Notes: a model not told the origin generated them from the sequence alone. DNA of 64,000 nt from JAXLYE01 sp046351595 (GCA_046351595.1 JAXLYE010000001.1:248001-312000); one strand, 5' to 3'; shown: positions 1 through 11,157, numbered from the stretch's first letter. Made by a program: numbers and translations.

Positions 1-1
1 G

Positions 2-2293
2 CGCGCCGACGCCGACAGCCAGCACCGCTTCGCCGGGCACGGCTCGGCGCTGGCGCAGGGCTATAACCACATGATCCTGCCGCTGGCCAACCGCCGCGAT
101 CAGCGCACGCAGGTGATCTGGGGTGTGCGCGACTTCACGCTGCGCTTCGGCCGCCCGCCCGAGGGCATGTGGCTGCCCGAAACCGCGGTCGACATCCCGA
201 CGCTGGAGGCGCTGGCCGAGCATGGCATCCGCTTCACCGTCCTGGCGCCGCACCAGGCCGCGGCGGTGCGACCGCGCCAAAACGGCCAGCCAATCGGTCA
301 GCCAATCGGTCAGCCAATCGGTCAGCCAATCGGTCAGCCAATCGGCCAGGCAGACGCGCCGTGGCAGGACGTGCGCGGCGGCCGCATCGACCCGCGCCTG
401 CCGTACGAGGCGGTGCTGCCGTCGGGGCGGCGGATCGCGCTGTTCTTTTACGACGGGCCGATCGCGCGCGCCGTGGCGTTCGAGCGGCTGCTCAACCGCG
501 GCGAGGATCTGGCGGGCCGGCTGCTCGGTGCCTTCCGCCCCAACCCGCCGGAGCTTCCGCCCGACGCGCCGCAGCTCGTGCACATCGCCACCGACGGCGA
601 GACCTACGGCCACCACCACGCCTTCGGCGAGATGGCGCTGGCCTACGCGCTGAGCTACCTCGAGCAGCGCGCCGACGTGCGCCTGACAAACTACGGCGAG
701 TTCTTGGCGCTGCACCCGCCGCAGCACGAGGTGCAGATCGTCGAGAACACGGCGTGGAGCTGCGCGCACGGCGTCGAGCGCTGGCGCGCGGACTGCGGCT
801 GCAACAGCGGCGGCCAGCCCGGCTGGCACCAGCGCTGGCGCGGCCCGCTGCGCCAGGCCCTGGACGAGCTGCGCGACCGCTCGGCGCCGCTGTTCGAGGA
901 GCGGGCCGCCCCGCTGCTGCGCGATCCGTGGGCCGCGCGCGACGCCTACATCGACGTCATCAACGATCGCAGCGACGAGAGCCGCGAGCGCTTCCTCGCC
1001 GCCCACGCCCGCCGCGCGCTGTCCGCGAGCGAGCAGGTGACGGTGTGGAAGCTCCTGGAGCTGCAGCGCCACGCGCAGCTCATGTACACAAGCTGCGCCT
1101 GGTTCTTCGACGACATCTCGGGGCCCGAGGCGACCCAGAACCTGCACTACGCGGCGCGCGTGCTGCAGCTCGGCCGCGAGGTGCTGGGCGTCGACCTGGA
1201 GCCGCAGTTCCTTCAGCAGCTCGCGCAGGCGCCGTCGAACCAGCGCGACGTCGGCGACGGCCGGACCCTGTTCGAGCGTGAGGTGCGGCCGTCGCTGGTC
1301 GACCTCAACACCGTCGCCGCGCACTACGCGCTGACCTCGCTGTTCCGCCGCTACGAGCCCGAGGAGTTTTTGCACTGCTACCTCATCCGCCGCAGCGAGT
1401 ACCTGGCGCGGCAGGCTGGCCGCGTGCGCCTGTGCCTGGGCCGCGCCACCGTCGCCTGCGCCGTGACCCGGGAGTCCGCCGAGGTCAGCTTCGGCGCGCT
1501 GCACCTGGGCGACCACAACCTGAGCGGCGGCGTGCGCAGCAGCCCTTCGGAAACCGCCTCCGCGACGCAGCAGGCCGGGCTCTATCAGACGCTGGTGCAC
1601 GAGCTCTTGCCGCCCTTTGCGCGCGCCGATCTGCCCGAGGTGCTGCGCGCCCTCGACCGCAACCTCGGCCCGTCGCTGTACTCGCTGCGCTCGCTGTTCC
1701 GCGACGAGCAGCGGCGGGTGCTCGGCCAGGTGCTAGCCGCCACGCTCGCCGACGTCGAGGCCGAGTACCGCCAGATCTACGAGGTGCACGCGCCGCTCAT
1801 GCGCTTCCTGCTCGACCTCAACGCGCCGCAGCCGCTGGCCCTGCGCGCCGCCGCCGAGCAGGCGGTCAATACCCGGCTGCGCGCCGCGCTCGCCCGGCCC
1901 GAGCCCGACCTCGGCGAGGTGGTGGAGACGCTCGATGAGGCGCAGCGCACCGGCGTGCGGCTCGACGAGCAGGCGCTCAACTTCGCGCTGACCGAGGCGC
2001 TGGCGCGGCTCGGCGCGGCGCTGTCGCAGCGGCCCTACGACCTCGGGCTGCTCGGGCGGCTCGATGCGGCGGCGCGCCTGGCCAGCCTGCCGCCGTTCCG
2101 CGTCAACCTGTGGCGCACGCAGAACACGTTCTACGAGCTCCTGCAGCGCGTCTACCCCGAGGCCGAGGCGCTGGCGGGCGGTCGACTGACGGCGCCGCTG
2201 AGCAGCTGGCCCGGTCTGACGCAGGCGCAGGCGCGGACGTGGCTCGCGCGCTTCCAGCAGCTCGGCGACCACCTCAAGGTGCGCGTGGGCTGA
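2..2293 (+). CDS. GH57-type DUF3536 glycoside hydrolase-like protein (5' end outside window)
   Basis: The frame is open to the left edge, so the start lies upstream; 763 codons are visible. The first residues already match the conserved block of GH57 enzymes of the DUF3536 group (HGSALAQGYNHMILPLAN, then WGVRDFTLRFGR and GMWLPETAVD), so the N-terminal part of the catalytic barrel is missing from view. Further blocks typical of the group are HIATDGETYGHHHAFGE and the Cys-containing stretch around WRADCGCNSGG. The family is presumed to act on alpha-glucans in the cytoplasm, but no member is well characterised, so the substrate is unknown. An in-frame QPIG repeat interrupts the conserved region near codons 96-116. 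The family call is strong and the reaction is inferred. Confidence 0.9.
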   Translation, partial: RADADSQHRFAGHGSALAQGYNHMILPLANRRDQRTQVIWGVRDFTLRFGRPPEGMWLPETAVDIPTLEALAEHGIRFTVLAPHQAAAVRPRQNGQPIGQPIGQPIGQPIGQPIGQADAPWQDVRGGRIDPRLPYEAVLPSGRRIALFFYDGPIARAVAFERLLNRGEDLAGRLLGAFRPNPPELPPDAPQLVHIATDGETYGHHHAFGEMALAYALSYLEQRADVRLTNYGEFLALHPPQHEVQIVENTAWSCAHGVERWRADCGCNSGGQPGWHQRWRGPLRQALDELRDRSAPLFEERAAPLLRDPWAARDAYIDVINDRSDESRERFLAAHARRALSASEQVTVWKLLELQRHAQLMYTSCAWFFDDISGPEATQNLHYAARVLQLGREVLGVDLEPQFLQQLAQAPSNQRDVGDGRTLFEREVRPSLVDLNTVAAHYALTSLFRRYEPEEFLHCYLIRRSEYLARQAGRVRLCLGRATVACAVTRESAEVSFGALHLGDHNLSGGVRSSPSETASATQQAGLYQTLVHELLPPFARADLPEVLRALDRNLGPSLYSLRSLFRDEQRRVLGQVLAATLADVEAEYRQIYEVHAPLMRFLLDLNAPQPLALRAAAEQAVNTRLRAALARPEPDLGEVVETLDEAQRTGVRLDEQALNFALTEALARLGAALSQRPYDLGLLGRLDAAARLASLPPFRVNLWRTQNTFYELLQRVYPEAEALAGGRLTAPLSSWPGLTQAQARTWLARFQQLGDHLKVRVG
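287..346 (+). repeat. 12-bp in-frame tandem repeat (five units)
   Basis: Five head-to-tail copies of cagccaatcggt, the last differing at its final base, encode Gln-Pro-Ile-Gly five times inside the DUF3536 gene. The unit is a multiple of three, so copy-number change would lengthen a surface loop without shifting frame. The copies are almost identical, which suggests recent slippage. Confidence 0.95.
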
Positions 2294-2332
2294 GGCGGGC
2301 GGCGCCGCGCGCGACCGGGCCCTCAAGGGCGC

Positions 2333-2671
2333 TCAGTTGTCGTCGCTGTCGTCGGGCTCGCTCGGCGCGTCGGGGCGGCGGAAGCGGTGGATCTTGCCGC
2401 CGTCGACCGCGGTCAGCTCGGGGCGATCCTTGACGACCGCGATGACGACGACCTCGGTCAGCGCCACCGCCAGGTCCGGCGCCTCGCCCAGGCGCTCCGA
2501 GAGCAGCATGAAGCCGTCTTCGATGCTGACCAGGAAGCCGCCCCCCAGGCAGTTGTCGTACTCCTCGCTGGCGCGGGGGCCGAAGACGTTGATCTCCTGG
2601 CCGATGAAGCGCTCGAGGGCCCCGTATGATGAGCGCCGAGGAAAGGACCACTTGGTTGGCGGCTTGGTCAT
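2333..2671 (-). CDS. Small conserved-looking hypothetical protein
   Basis: A 112-residue protein not recognised as a named family. The middle (about residues 22-90) alternates hydrophobic and charged residues as in a small alpha/beta or all-beta domain, for example INVFGPRASEEYDNCLGGG and VALTEVVVIAVVKDRPEL. The C-terminus is an acidic Asp/Glu/Ser tail. No signal peptide or membrane segment is visible. The ATG has an upstream gaagg at short spacing. It is divergent from the next gene and converges on the DUF3536 gene. The coding call rests on low-redundancy, well-balanced residues that the opposite frames lack. Function unknown. Confidence 0.65.
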   Translation of the reverse strand: MTKPPTKWSFPRRSSYGALERFIGQEINVFGPRASEEYDNCLGGGFLVSIEDGFMLLSERLGEAPDLAVALTEVVVIAVVKDRPELTAVDGGKIHRFRRPDAPSEPDDSDDN

Positions 2672-2770
2672 AGGCCTTCATCAGGTATCGCACTCTGCTC
2701 GCCGGAGCAAGCGCCAAGCAGATGCACGGCGATCTAGACGCCCGACCATCGCCCGATGTATAGGCAGGGC

Positions 2771-3367
2771 ATGCCACCGAGCGCGTCCCAGCCCCCCCTG
2801 CCCGAGCCGACGCCGCCGCCGGCGGTGAGCCCGACCGCGACCGCGTCTGTATCTTCCGGCGCCTGGGCCCCGCACTTCGGCGCGCGCTTCCAGCTCGAGC
2901 GCCAGTCCGTCGACGAGCAGGTCGCGTGTTACGCGGCCACCGTGCACCTGCCGGAGGGGCCGCGCGGCTTCTCGCTGGTCATCCGTCTGCCCGGCGGCGA
3001 GGTCGCGCTCACGCCCGCGGACGCCGAGGCCGCGGCCGCGCCCGAGTGGACCGTGCGCCACCTGGCCTCGCTCGCCCGCCAGCTCTACCGCGGCTCCCGC
3101 AAGGACGAGGGCTGGCCCCGCCGCCTCATGCGCTGGCACGCCGCCGAGCAGCAGGCCGCCGAGCGCGGTCGCGCCATGAGCGCGGCAGCGCGTAGCCCGA
3201 GCGACGCGGCAGCGCGTAGCCCGAGCGACGCGGCAGCGACCAGCCCGAGCGACGCGGCAGCGACCAGCCCGAGCGACGCGGCAGCGACCAGCCCGAGCGA
3301 CGCGGCAGCGACCAGCCCGAGCGACGCGGCAGCGCCCGGCCCCGGGCCCGCCGACAGCGGCGCCTGA
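2771..3367 (+). CDS. Hypothetical protein with Pro-rich N-terminus and SPSDAAAT repeat tail
   Basis: About 198 residues. Residues 1-30 are Pro/Ala/Thr-rich. Residues 35-120 form a compact region (FGARFQLERQSVDEQVACYA, GPRGFSLVIRLPGGEVAL, WTVRHLASLARQLYRGS) that looks like a small soluble domain. The rest is an 8-residue repeat. I do not recognise the domain. An ATG five codons further upstream (2756) is also possible, but the chosen ATG has AGGcAGG just before it. The gene stands alone, divergent from the preceding small gene. Function unknown. Confidence 0.6.
   Translation: MPPSASQPPLPEPTPPPAVSPTATASVSSGAWAPHFGARFQLERQSVDEQVACYAATVHLPEGPRGFSLVIRLPGGEVALTPADAEAAAAPEWTVRHLASLARQLYRGSRKDEGWPRRLMRWHAAEQQAAERGRAMSAAARSPSDAAARSPSDAAATSPSDAAATSPSDAAATSPSDAAATSPSDAAAPGPGPADSGA
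3182..3325 (+). repeat. 24-bp in-frame tandem repeat (six units)
   Basis: Six exact or nearly exact copies of a 24-bp unit encode Ala-Ala-(Arg/Thr)-Ser-Pro-Ser-Asp-Ala. The first two units carry Arg and the last four Thr, so two sub-arrays seem to have expanded separately. The tail would be flexible, with six Ser-Pro sites. It is close to the C-terminus of a protein of unknown function. Confidence 0.95.
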
Positions 3368-3385
3368 GCCGCCGGCGCAGCGCCG

Positions 3386-4720
<1,335 letters not shown>

Positions 4721-4931
4721 AACGACTGCGCCGACGTGCCCTAGAAACCTTACCACGTTTGCAGGAGGGACCGCTTAACAGTCTTCGCGCGCGACCGCCG
4801 CTCACCGCCGGGTCTTCGCGCGGAACCGCCGCGCAATGCCTGGCAACCCGGCAATACGCCGAGGCTCCGACCGGCCCGCGGCTTCTTCCCGGCGTGTCGG
4901 CTGTATATAATCCGGTCTGCGGAGGAACAGG

Positions 4932-5318
4932 GTGCCTCGAATCTTCATCTCGCAACGGCGCGTCCAGCAGCTCACCGAAGAAGGCAAGGTCCAGATCGAG
5001 GGCAACCTGATGACGCTGCCCGAGCTGGCGCGCACCTTCAAGCTCACCGAGGCCTTCTACATCCAGCGCACGGTGGCCGACGCCAGCGACCCGCACCGCC
5101 TGGCCGGCCGCGTCAAGACCCGCATCCAGCTCGCGGCCCTGGGCGGCGAGGTGTTCCTGAACTCGCTGGTCATCGGCGACAGCGCCTACGAGGGCGACCC
5201 CGGCTTCATCGGCGAGCCCGGCGCCGGTCGCGCCCGCGGCCCCTCGCGCAGCGACGGACCGTCGCTGATCCGCCAGACCGGCAGCGCCTCGGCCCCCGTC
5301 CGCCCGAGGACCCCCTGA
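4932..5318 (+). CDS. Conserved hypothetical protein of delta-proteobacterial type
   Basis: A 128-residue soluble protein with a GTG start fixed by a strong ggagg seven bases upstream. Residues 1-95 read as a folded domain: MPRIFISQRRVQQLTEEGKV, MTLPELARTFKLTEAFYIQR and GRVKTRIQLAALGGEVF. The tail is Gly/Ser/Arg/Pro-rich and probably disordered. Similar short proteins starting with this motif are, from memory, widespread in myxobacteria and have no assigned function. The next gene starts 58 bp downstream in the same direction, so it may be read together with the tetrapyrrole genes. It shows no DNA-binding or catalytic motif that I can name. Confidence 0.75.
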   Translation: MPRIFISQRRVQQLTEEGKVQIEGNLMTLPELARTFKLTEAFYIQRTVADASDPHRLAGRVKTRIQLAALGGEVFLNSLVIGDSAYEGDPGFIGEPGAGRARGPSRSDGPSLIRQTGSASAPVRPRTP

Positions 5319-5376
5319 GCCCGGCCCCGCCGGACCTGGACCTAGCCTTGCAACACGCCCTGAGCCCCAAGACGCC

Positions 5377-6284
<908 letters not shown>

Positions 6285-6288
<4 letters not shown>

Positions 6289-7691
6289 GCCGGATCTTTG
6301 TCATCGGGCTGTCGCACCGCACCGCGCCGGTCGACATCCGCGAGGCGCTCTCCGTCGACGGCGAGGCGCTGCAGCTGCAGCTCAAGCAGGCGGCCGAGCT
6401 GTGCGGCGAGGCGCTGGTGCTCTCGACCTGCAACCGCTACGAGCTGTACGGCCGCATCGCCGACGAGCGCGCGCTGACCCGGGTCGAGGCGCTGATCGCC
6501 GCCCGGCGGCCCGAGGCGCGCGAGCACCTGTACCACCTGCAGGGCGAGGCCGCGGTGCGGCACCTGTTCCGCGTCGCCTCCAGCCTCGACTCCATGGTGC
6601 TCGGCGAGCCGCAGATCCTCGGGCAGGTCAAGCAGGCCTACCACGCCGCGCAGCAGGCCGGCACCGTCGGGCCCGTGCTCAGCAGCGTGGTGCCGCGCGC
6701 CTTCCAGGTCGCCAAGCGCGTGCGCACCGACACCGCCATCGGCCAGAGCGCCTCGTCGGTGGCCTCGGTCGCGGTGGCGCTCGCGGGCCAGGTCTTCGGC
6801 GGGCTCTCGGGCCACCCGGTGCTGCTGGTCGGCGCCGGCAAGATGGCGGAGCTCTGCGCGCGCCACCTGCGCGAGGCCAGCGCCGATCAGTTCCTCGTCG
6901 TCAACCGCACGCGCAGCCGCGCCGAGGACCTGGCCGGCCGCCTGTCCGGCACCGCGCACGAATGGAGCGAGCTCGAGGCCCTGCTCGGTCGCGCCGCGGT
7001 GGTCCTGTGCTCGACGGGCGCGCGCGAGCCGGTGCTGCGCCTGGAGCTCTTGCAGCGGGTGATGAAGGCGCGGCGCGGGCGCTGGCTGCTGCTCATCGAC
7101 ATCGCGGTGCCGCGCGACATCGACCCCAAGATCGCGGCGCTCGAGAACGTGTACCTTTACGACATCGATGCGCTGCAGGCCGTGGTCTCGGACAACCTGT
7201 CCGAGCGCCAGCGCGAGGCGACGGCGGCCGAGCAGATCGTCGAGGCGGAGATCATGCGCCTCGGCGCGCGCGAGCGCGAGGGCGACGTGGTGCCGCTCAT
7301 CCGCGCCCTGCGCGCCCACGCCCTCGGGCTGGCCCAGGCCGAGGTCGGGCGCGTGCTGCCGCGCCTCGGCCCGCTCGGCGACCGCGAGCGCCGCCTCGTC
7401 GAGGGGCTGGCCGAGGGCATCGTCAACAAGCTCCTGCACGCGCCGCTGACGGCGCTCAAGCGCAGCGCCACCGGGGGCGATCCGGCGTCGGGCCGCATCG
7501 GTGACCTGGCCGAGGCGGTGCGCCGCCTGTGGCCGCTCGAGCAGGCCGCCTCCGAGGCCCCGGCGCTCGCCGGCGACGGCGCCCCCGCCCGCGCCGACGC
7601 CGACGGCGACAGCGGGCCGACGAGCGCGCTCTCGGGCGCGGTCCGGCGTGCGCTGCCGCAGGGCGCAGCCAAGAGAGAACCCGTGTCATGA
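6285..7691 (+). CDS. hemA: Glutamyl-tRNA reductase
   Basis: Reduces glutamate on tRNA-Glu to glutamate-1-semialdehyde, the first committed step of C5-type tetrapyrrole synthesis. The 468-residue protein has the N-terminal signature GLSHRTAPVDIREALS, the catalytic Cys in LSTCNRYELYG (about residue 50), the SLDSMVLGEPQILGQVK block, an NADPH-binding Rossmann region (VLLVGAGKMAELCARHL, about 185-200) and a C-terminal helical dimerisation domain. An extra Ala/Asp-rich tail of about 50 residues follows. The GTG start overlaps the previous stop and its own stop overlaps the hemC ATG (ATGA), so the three genes form a tightly coupled operon. Presence of GtrR means this organism uses the C5 pathway rather than ALA synthase. 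Confidence 0.98.
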
Positions 7692-8698
7692 CCGAGCTAG
7701 TCATCGCTACCCGCGGCTCGCAGCTGGCGCTGTGGCAGGCGGAGCACACCCGCGCCACGCTGCTCGCGCGCGACCCCGACCTGTCCGTCCGCCTGCTGGT
7801 GCTCAAGACCCAGGGCGACAAGATCCTCGACCGCGCGCTCAGCGAGATCGGCGGCAAGGGGCTGTTCACCAAAGAGATCGAGGACGCGCTGCTCGAGCGC
7901 CGCGCCGACATCGCGGTGCACTCGATGAAGGACGTGCCGGCGGCCGGGCCCGAGGGCCTGGTCATCGCCGCGGTCCCCGAGCGCGCCGACCCGCGCGACG
8001 CGCTGCTGCTCGGGCCGCGGCAGCAGGCGCTGCTCGACGGTGCGACGGTTCCCCAAGGCGACGGCGACGGGCGGGCGACGGCGCTGCTGCGGGCGCTGCC
8101 GCCCGGTGCGCGGGTCGGCACCAGCAGCCTGCGCCGCCTGTGCCAGGTGCTGGCGCTGCGCCCCGATCTCGACGTCCAGCCGCTGCGCGGCAACGTCGAT
8201 ACGCGCCTCCGCAAGCTGCACGCCGGCGAGTACGACGCCGTGGTCCTGGCGACCGCGGGCCTCGCCCGCCTCGGCCTCGCCCAGCACATCGCGGCGCGCT
8301 TCGCCCCCGACGAGATGGTGCCGGCCTGCGGCCAGGGCGCGCTCGCCATCCAGTGCCGCGCCGATGACGCCGCGGTGCGCGCCCGGCTGGCGGCGCTCGG
8401 GGATGTGCGGGCCGCGGCCGCGGTCGAGGCCGAGCGCAGCTTCAACCAGCGCCTCGGCGGCAGCTGCCGCACGCCGATCGGCGCCCACGCCACGGTCGAG
8501 GTCGGGGCCGAGTCAGGGGATCCCTCGCGCGGCCTCCACCTCGTCGGGCTGGTCGGGGCGAGCGACGGCCGCACCGTGCTGCGCGGGGCGCTAAGCGGCG
8601 CGCTCGACAGCCCGGCCGCCGTCGGCACCGCGCTGGCCGAGCAGCTGCTCGCGCAGGGCGCCGACCGCCTGCTGGGGTTGCCGACAGGCCCGGCCTGA
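7688..8698 (+). CDS. hemC: Hydroxymethylbilane synthase (porphobilinogen deaminase)
   Basis: Joins four porphobilinogen molecules into hydroxymethylbilane in the cytoplasm. The 336-residue protein starts with the family block IATRGSQLALWQAEHTR and contains KTQGDKILDRALSEIGGKG, FTKEIEDALLERRADIAVHS, the substrate-binding RRLCQVLALRPDL and RGNVDTRLRKL, and the cofactor-attachment Cys in LGGSCRTPIGAHA. The ATG is chosen because it overlaps the hemA stop (ATGA) and immediately precedes the conserved N-terminus. A short insertion near residues 115-130 makes it slightly longer than the usual 310 residues. No hemD or hemB is next to it, so the rest of the pathway lies elsewhere. Confidence 0.98.
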   Translation: MTELVIATRGSQLALWQAEHTRATLLARDPDLSVRLLVLKTQGDKILDRALSEIGGKGLFTKEIEDALLERRADIAVHSMKDVPAAGPEGLVIAAVPERADPRDALLLGPRQQALLDGATVPQGDGDGRATALLRALPPGARVGTSSLRRLCQVLALRPDLDVQPLRGNVDTRLRKLHAGEYDAVVLATAGLARLGLAQHIAARFAPDEMVPACGQGALAIQCRADDAAVRARLAALGDVRAAAAVEAERSFNQRLGGSCRTPIGAHATVEVGAESGDPSRGLHLVGLVGASDGRTVLRGALSGALDSPAAVGTALAEQLLAQGADRLLGLPTGPA

Positions 8699-8716
8699 GC
8701 CTACGATCCGACGAGG

Positions 8717-10144
8717 ATGCACGAACCCGACGCCACCCAGGCGCTCAGCGAGAGCGAGCTCCTCCTGCACGCCGAGTCCCTGCTGCGCTCGGGCGAGGCC
8801 GTGGCCGCGCTGCGGCTGTGCGACACGCTGCTCGGCCGCTTCGTCGAGTCCCCGGGCGGCTACTTCGTGCGCGCCCAGGCGCAGCGCGCGCTGGAGCGGC
8901 CGTGGCACGGGCTCTGCGACGTGCGGGCGGCGCTGGCGCTGGCGCGACGGCGCGGCATGGATCTGCAGTCGCTGCTCGCGCTCGCCGAGGCGCTGGAGGC
9001 GCAGGTGGCCGCGGATCCGCTGGGTCGGCCGCGGCTCGGGGCACGGCACCACACGCTCGAGGTCCTGGGCGCGCTGCTCATCGCCGGTCACGGCGCCGCC
9101 GTCGAGGAGATCGCCGAGTCGCTGCTGCCGCGCTTCGGCGACGCGCCGCTCTTGTGGTTCGCGATCGGGCTGGCCCGCCGCACCCGCGGCCGCATCGATC
9201 GCGCGCTCTCGGCCATCGAGCAGGCGCTGATCGAGCGCCCGACGCTGCCGGCCGCCATCTACCTGCGCGGGCGCTGCATGCTCGACCGCGGCGACGTCGA
9301 GTCGGCGCTGGCGACATGGGCGCGGCTGGACGAGCTGCCCGAGCCGGTCTGGCCGCCGCCGGAGTCGACGTGGATCGAGGACGGCGCGATCCACCTGCTG
9401 CAGCGGCTGCCGGAGTACGCCTGGGACGAGCGCGAGCTGTACTTCCAGCGCGCCCGCCTGTACGCCGACGCCGGGCTGGCCGGGGCCGCGGCGGCGACGC
9501 TCGATCACCTGCTCGCGCGTGAGCCGTCGGCGGTCGACGCGCTGCTGGCCAAGGCGCGGCTGCTCCTGCGCCAGCACCGCGGCGTCGAGGCGCTGGCCGT
9601 GTTCGAGAGCGCGGCGCAGGCGCTGCAGCCGCTCGATCGGCTGCTGGAGGATCCGGATCCGCTGGTCAGCATCGAGCTCGGTCGCGCCCGCGCGCACACG
9701 CTGCTCGGCGACGAGGCGGCCGCGCGCGCCGCGCTCGTGCGGGCGCGCGCCATCCAGCCCGGCGCCGCGCTCGAGGATGCGGCGCTGGACGCGCAGCTGC
9801 GGGCCGGGCTCGCGCCGCTCGGCCCCGAGGCGTCGCGGCGGGCCGACCTGCGCGGCCGGCTGCGCGCCGCCCTGCGCGCCGCCGTGCCGCAGCCCAGCCG
9901 CGAGGCGACCACCTCGCTGCTCGAGCTGGCGACGGCGGCGCTGCGCACCGTCGACGCCGAGCCCGAGGCCCGGCCGGCGCCGGCGGCCGAGTGCGAGGCG
10001 GCGCTGGTCGCGACCCGGCCGCTGCTCGCGACCTTGCGCGAGACCGGCACCGCGGCGCGCGTCATCTGGGCGCACTCGCTGGTCGAGGTCGCCGCCCTGA
10101 TCGTGCAGTCCGTAACGCCGCCGCCGGCGGCGCCCTCCGGCTAG
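8717..10144 (+). CDS. TPR-repeat protein
   Basis: A 475-residue, Ala/Leu/Arg-rich, almost all-helical protein. Repeating 34-residue helix-turn-helix units can be followed through residues 10-330, for example ESLLRSGEAVAALRLCDTLL, YFVRAQAQRALERPWHGLCD, WFAIGLARRTRGRIDRALSA and YFQRARLYADAGLAGAAAAT, as in tetratricopeptide proteins. There is no signal peptide or catalytic motif. It starts 18 bp after hemC on the same strand and may be cotranscribed. TPR proteins are scaffolds, and nothing in the sequence tells which partner is bound. Confidence 0.75.
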   Translation: MHEPDATQALSESELLLHAESLLRSGEAVAALRLCDTLLGRFVESPGGYFVRAQAQRALERPWHGLCDVRAALALARRRGMDLQSLLALAEALEAQVAADPLGRPRLGARHHTLEVLGALLIAGHGAAVEEIAESLLPRFGDAPLLWFAIGLARRTRGRIDRALSAIEQALIERPTLPAAIYLRGRCMLDRGDVESALATWARLDELPEPVWPPPESTWIEDGAIHLLQRLPEYAWDERELYFQRARLYADAGLAGAAAATLDHLLAREPSAVDALLAKARLLLRQHRGVEALAVFESAAQALQPLDRLLEDPDPLVSIELGRARAHTLLGDEAAARAALVRARAIQPGAALEDAALDAQLRAGLAPLGPEASRRADLRGRLRAALRAAVPQPSREATTSLLELATAALRTVDAEPEARPAPAAECEAALVATRPLLATLRETGTAARVIWAHSLVEVAALIVQSVTPPPAAPSG

Positions 10145-10153
10145 CGCCTACCT

Positions 10154-10240
10154 GACGAACGCGCAGGTGCCCCACGGCGTCAGCCGGTCCTCGGACACCA
10201 GCTCGCCGAGCGTGCGCCGTTGGATGCTCAGACTCTAGCG
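10154..10240 (-). pseudogene. Possible short remnant of a coding sequence
   Basis: Read on the minus strand, this gap encodes an uninterrupted stretch that looks like a natural protein end (SIQRRTLGELVSEDRLTP, then WGTCAFVR and a stop), but an in-frame stop lies just upstream and no start is present. It may be the 3' end of a decayed gene or a chance reading. No family recognised. Confidence 0.25.
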
Positions 10241-10271
10241 GCGCCGCGTCCATAGATGAACTCCATGGCGT

Positions 10272-10302
10272 GCTATAGCTGCCATAGGCGATCGCCTATG
10301 GA
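10272..10302 (+). promoter_or_regulatory. Promoter/operator region of the LysR gene with a perfect 20-bp palindrome
   Basis: The palindrome ccataggcgatcgcctatgg (10282-10301) is perfectly self-complementary and ends 7 bp before the LysR ATG. Immediately upstream lies an 8-bp palindrome (gctatagc, 10272-10279) that contains a -10-like TATAGC. A regulator bound here would cover the transcription start and ribosome-binding area; in RNA the arms could form a 10-bp hairpin. Autoregulation by the LysR protein is an inference from position. Confidence 0.6.
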
Positions 10303-10308
10303 GCGTGC

Positions 10309-11154
10309 ATGAACCTCCGGCTCAACGATCTCGAGAACTTCCTCGCCGTGGCCTCGTGCCGCACGCTGTCCGAGGGCGCCAAGAAGCGCGGCATCACCCA
10401 GCCGTCGCTCTCGGAGTCGATCCGGCGGCTGGAGCGCGACCTGCAGTGCGTGGTGTTCTACCGCTCGAAGGAGGGCATCCGGCTGACGCCGAGCGGCCGG
10501 CTGATCCTCGACCGCGGGCGCAAGGCCGCCGAGGCGCTGCTCGAGCTGTCGAGCCTCGGCCAGGGCGAGGGCGCGAGCCGGGAGCTGTTCCAGGGCCGCT
10601 CGCTGACCATCGGCTGCCACCACGCCGTCGCCGCGTACACGCTGCCGGCGGCGCTGCAGCAGCTGCACGAGCTGGCGCCGGACTTCCGCGTGAGCCTGGT
10701 GCACGACTTCTCGCGCGTCCTCCAGGCGCAGCTCCAGAGCGGCCGCATCGACGTCGGAGTGATCGTCAACCCGACGCCGGTGCCGGACCTGGTGATCCGG
10801 CGGCTGGCGACGGACACGGTCGCGGTCTGGGCGGCGCGGCGCGGCGAGATCCCGGGCCGCCTCGTGTGCGATCCGGATCTGTTCCAGGCGCAGGCGATCA
10901 TGCGGCGCTGGAAGAGCTGCCCGCGCGACCTCATCGCGTCGACCAGCCTCGAGCTCATCGCCCGCCTGGTCGACCGCGGCCTCGGCTACGGCATCCTGCC
11001 GGCGCGCGTGGTCGAGCTGCTCGGGCTGCCCCTGCGCCGCGTGCGCTCGGCGCCGACGTACAAGGACGAGCTGGCGATCGTGCACCGCCCGGAGTTCGGG
11101 CGGCTGCCGTACGAGCGCAGCGTGCTCACCGCGCTGCGCAGCGCGCTGGCCTAG
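10309..11154 (+). CDS. LysR-family transcriptional regulator
   Basis: A 281-residue regulator. Residues 3-62 form the winged helix-turn-helix (LNDLENFLAVASCRTLSEGA, ITQPSLSESIRRLERDL, TPSGRLILDRGR). Residues 90-280 form the periplasmic-binding-protein-like effector domain (LTIGCHHAVAAYTLPAAL, IDVGVIVNPTPVPDLVIRR). The effector is unknown. LysR proteins usually bind between themselves and a divergent target, but the divergent partner here is absent: the gene upstream runs in the same direction and only a possible gene remnant lies between. The palindrome just before the start makes self-regulation plausible. Downstream it converges on the GpsA-like gene with 3 bp between stops. Confidence 0.95.
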   Translation: MNLRLNDLENFLAVASCRTLSEGAKKRGITQPSLSESIRRLERDLQCVVFYRSKEGIRLTPSGRLILDRGRKAAEALLELSSLGQGEGASRELFQGRSLTIGCHHAVAAYTLPAALQQLHELAPDFRVSLVHDFSRVLQAQLQSGRIDVGVIVNPTPVPDLVIRRLATDTVAVWAARRGEIPGRLVCDPDLFQAQAIMRRWKSCPRDLIASTSLELIARLVDRGLGYGILPARVVELLGLPLRRVRSAPTYKDELAIVHRPEFGRLPYERSVLTALRSALA

Positions 11155-11157
11155 CGA

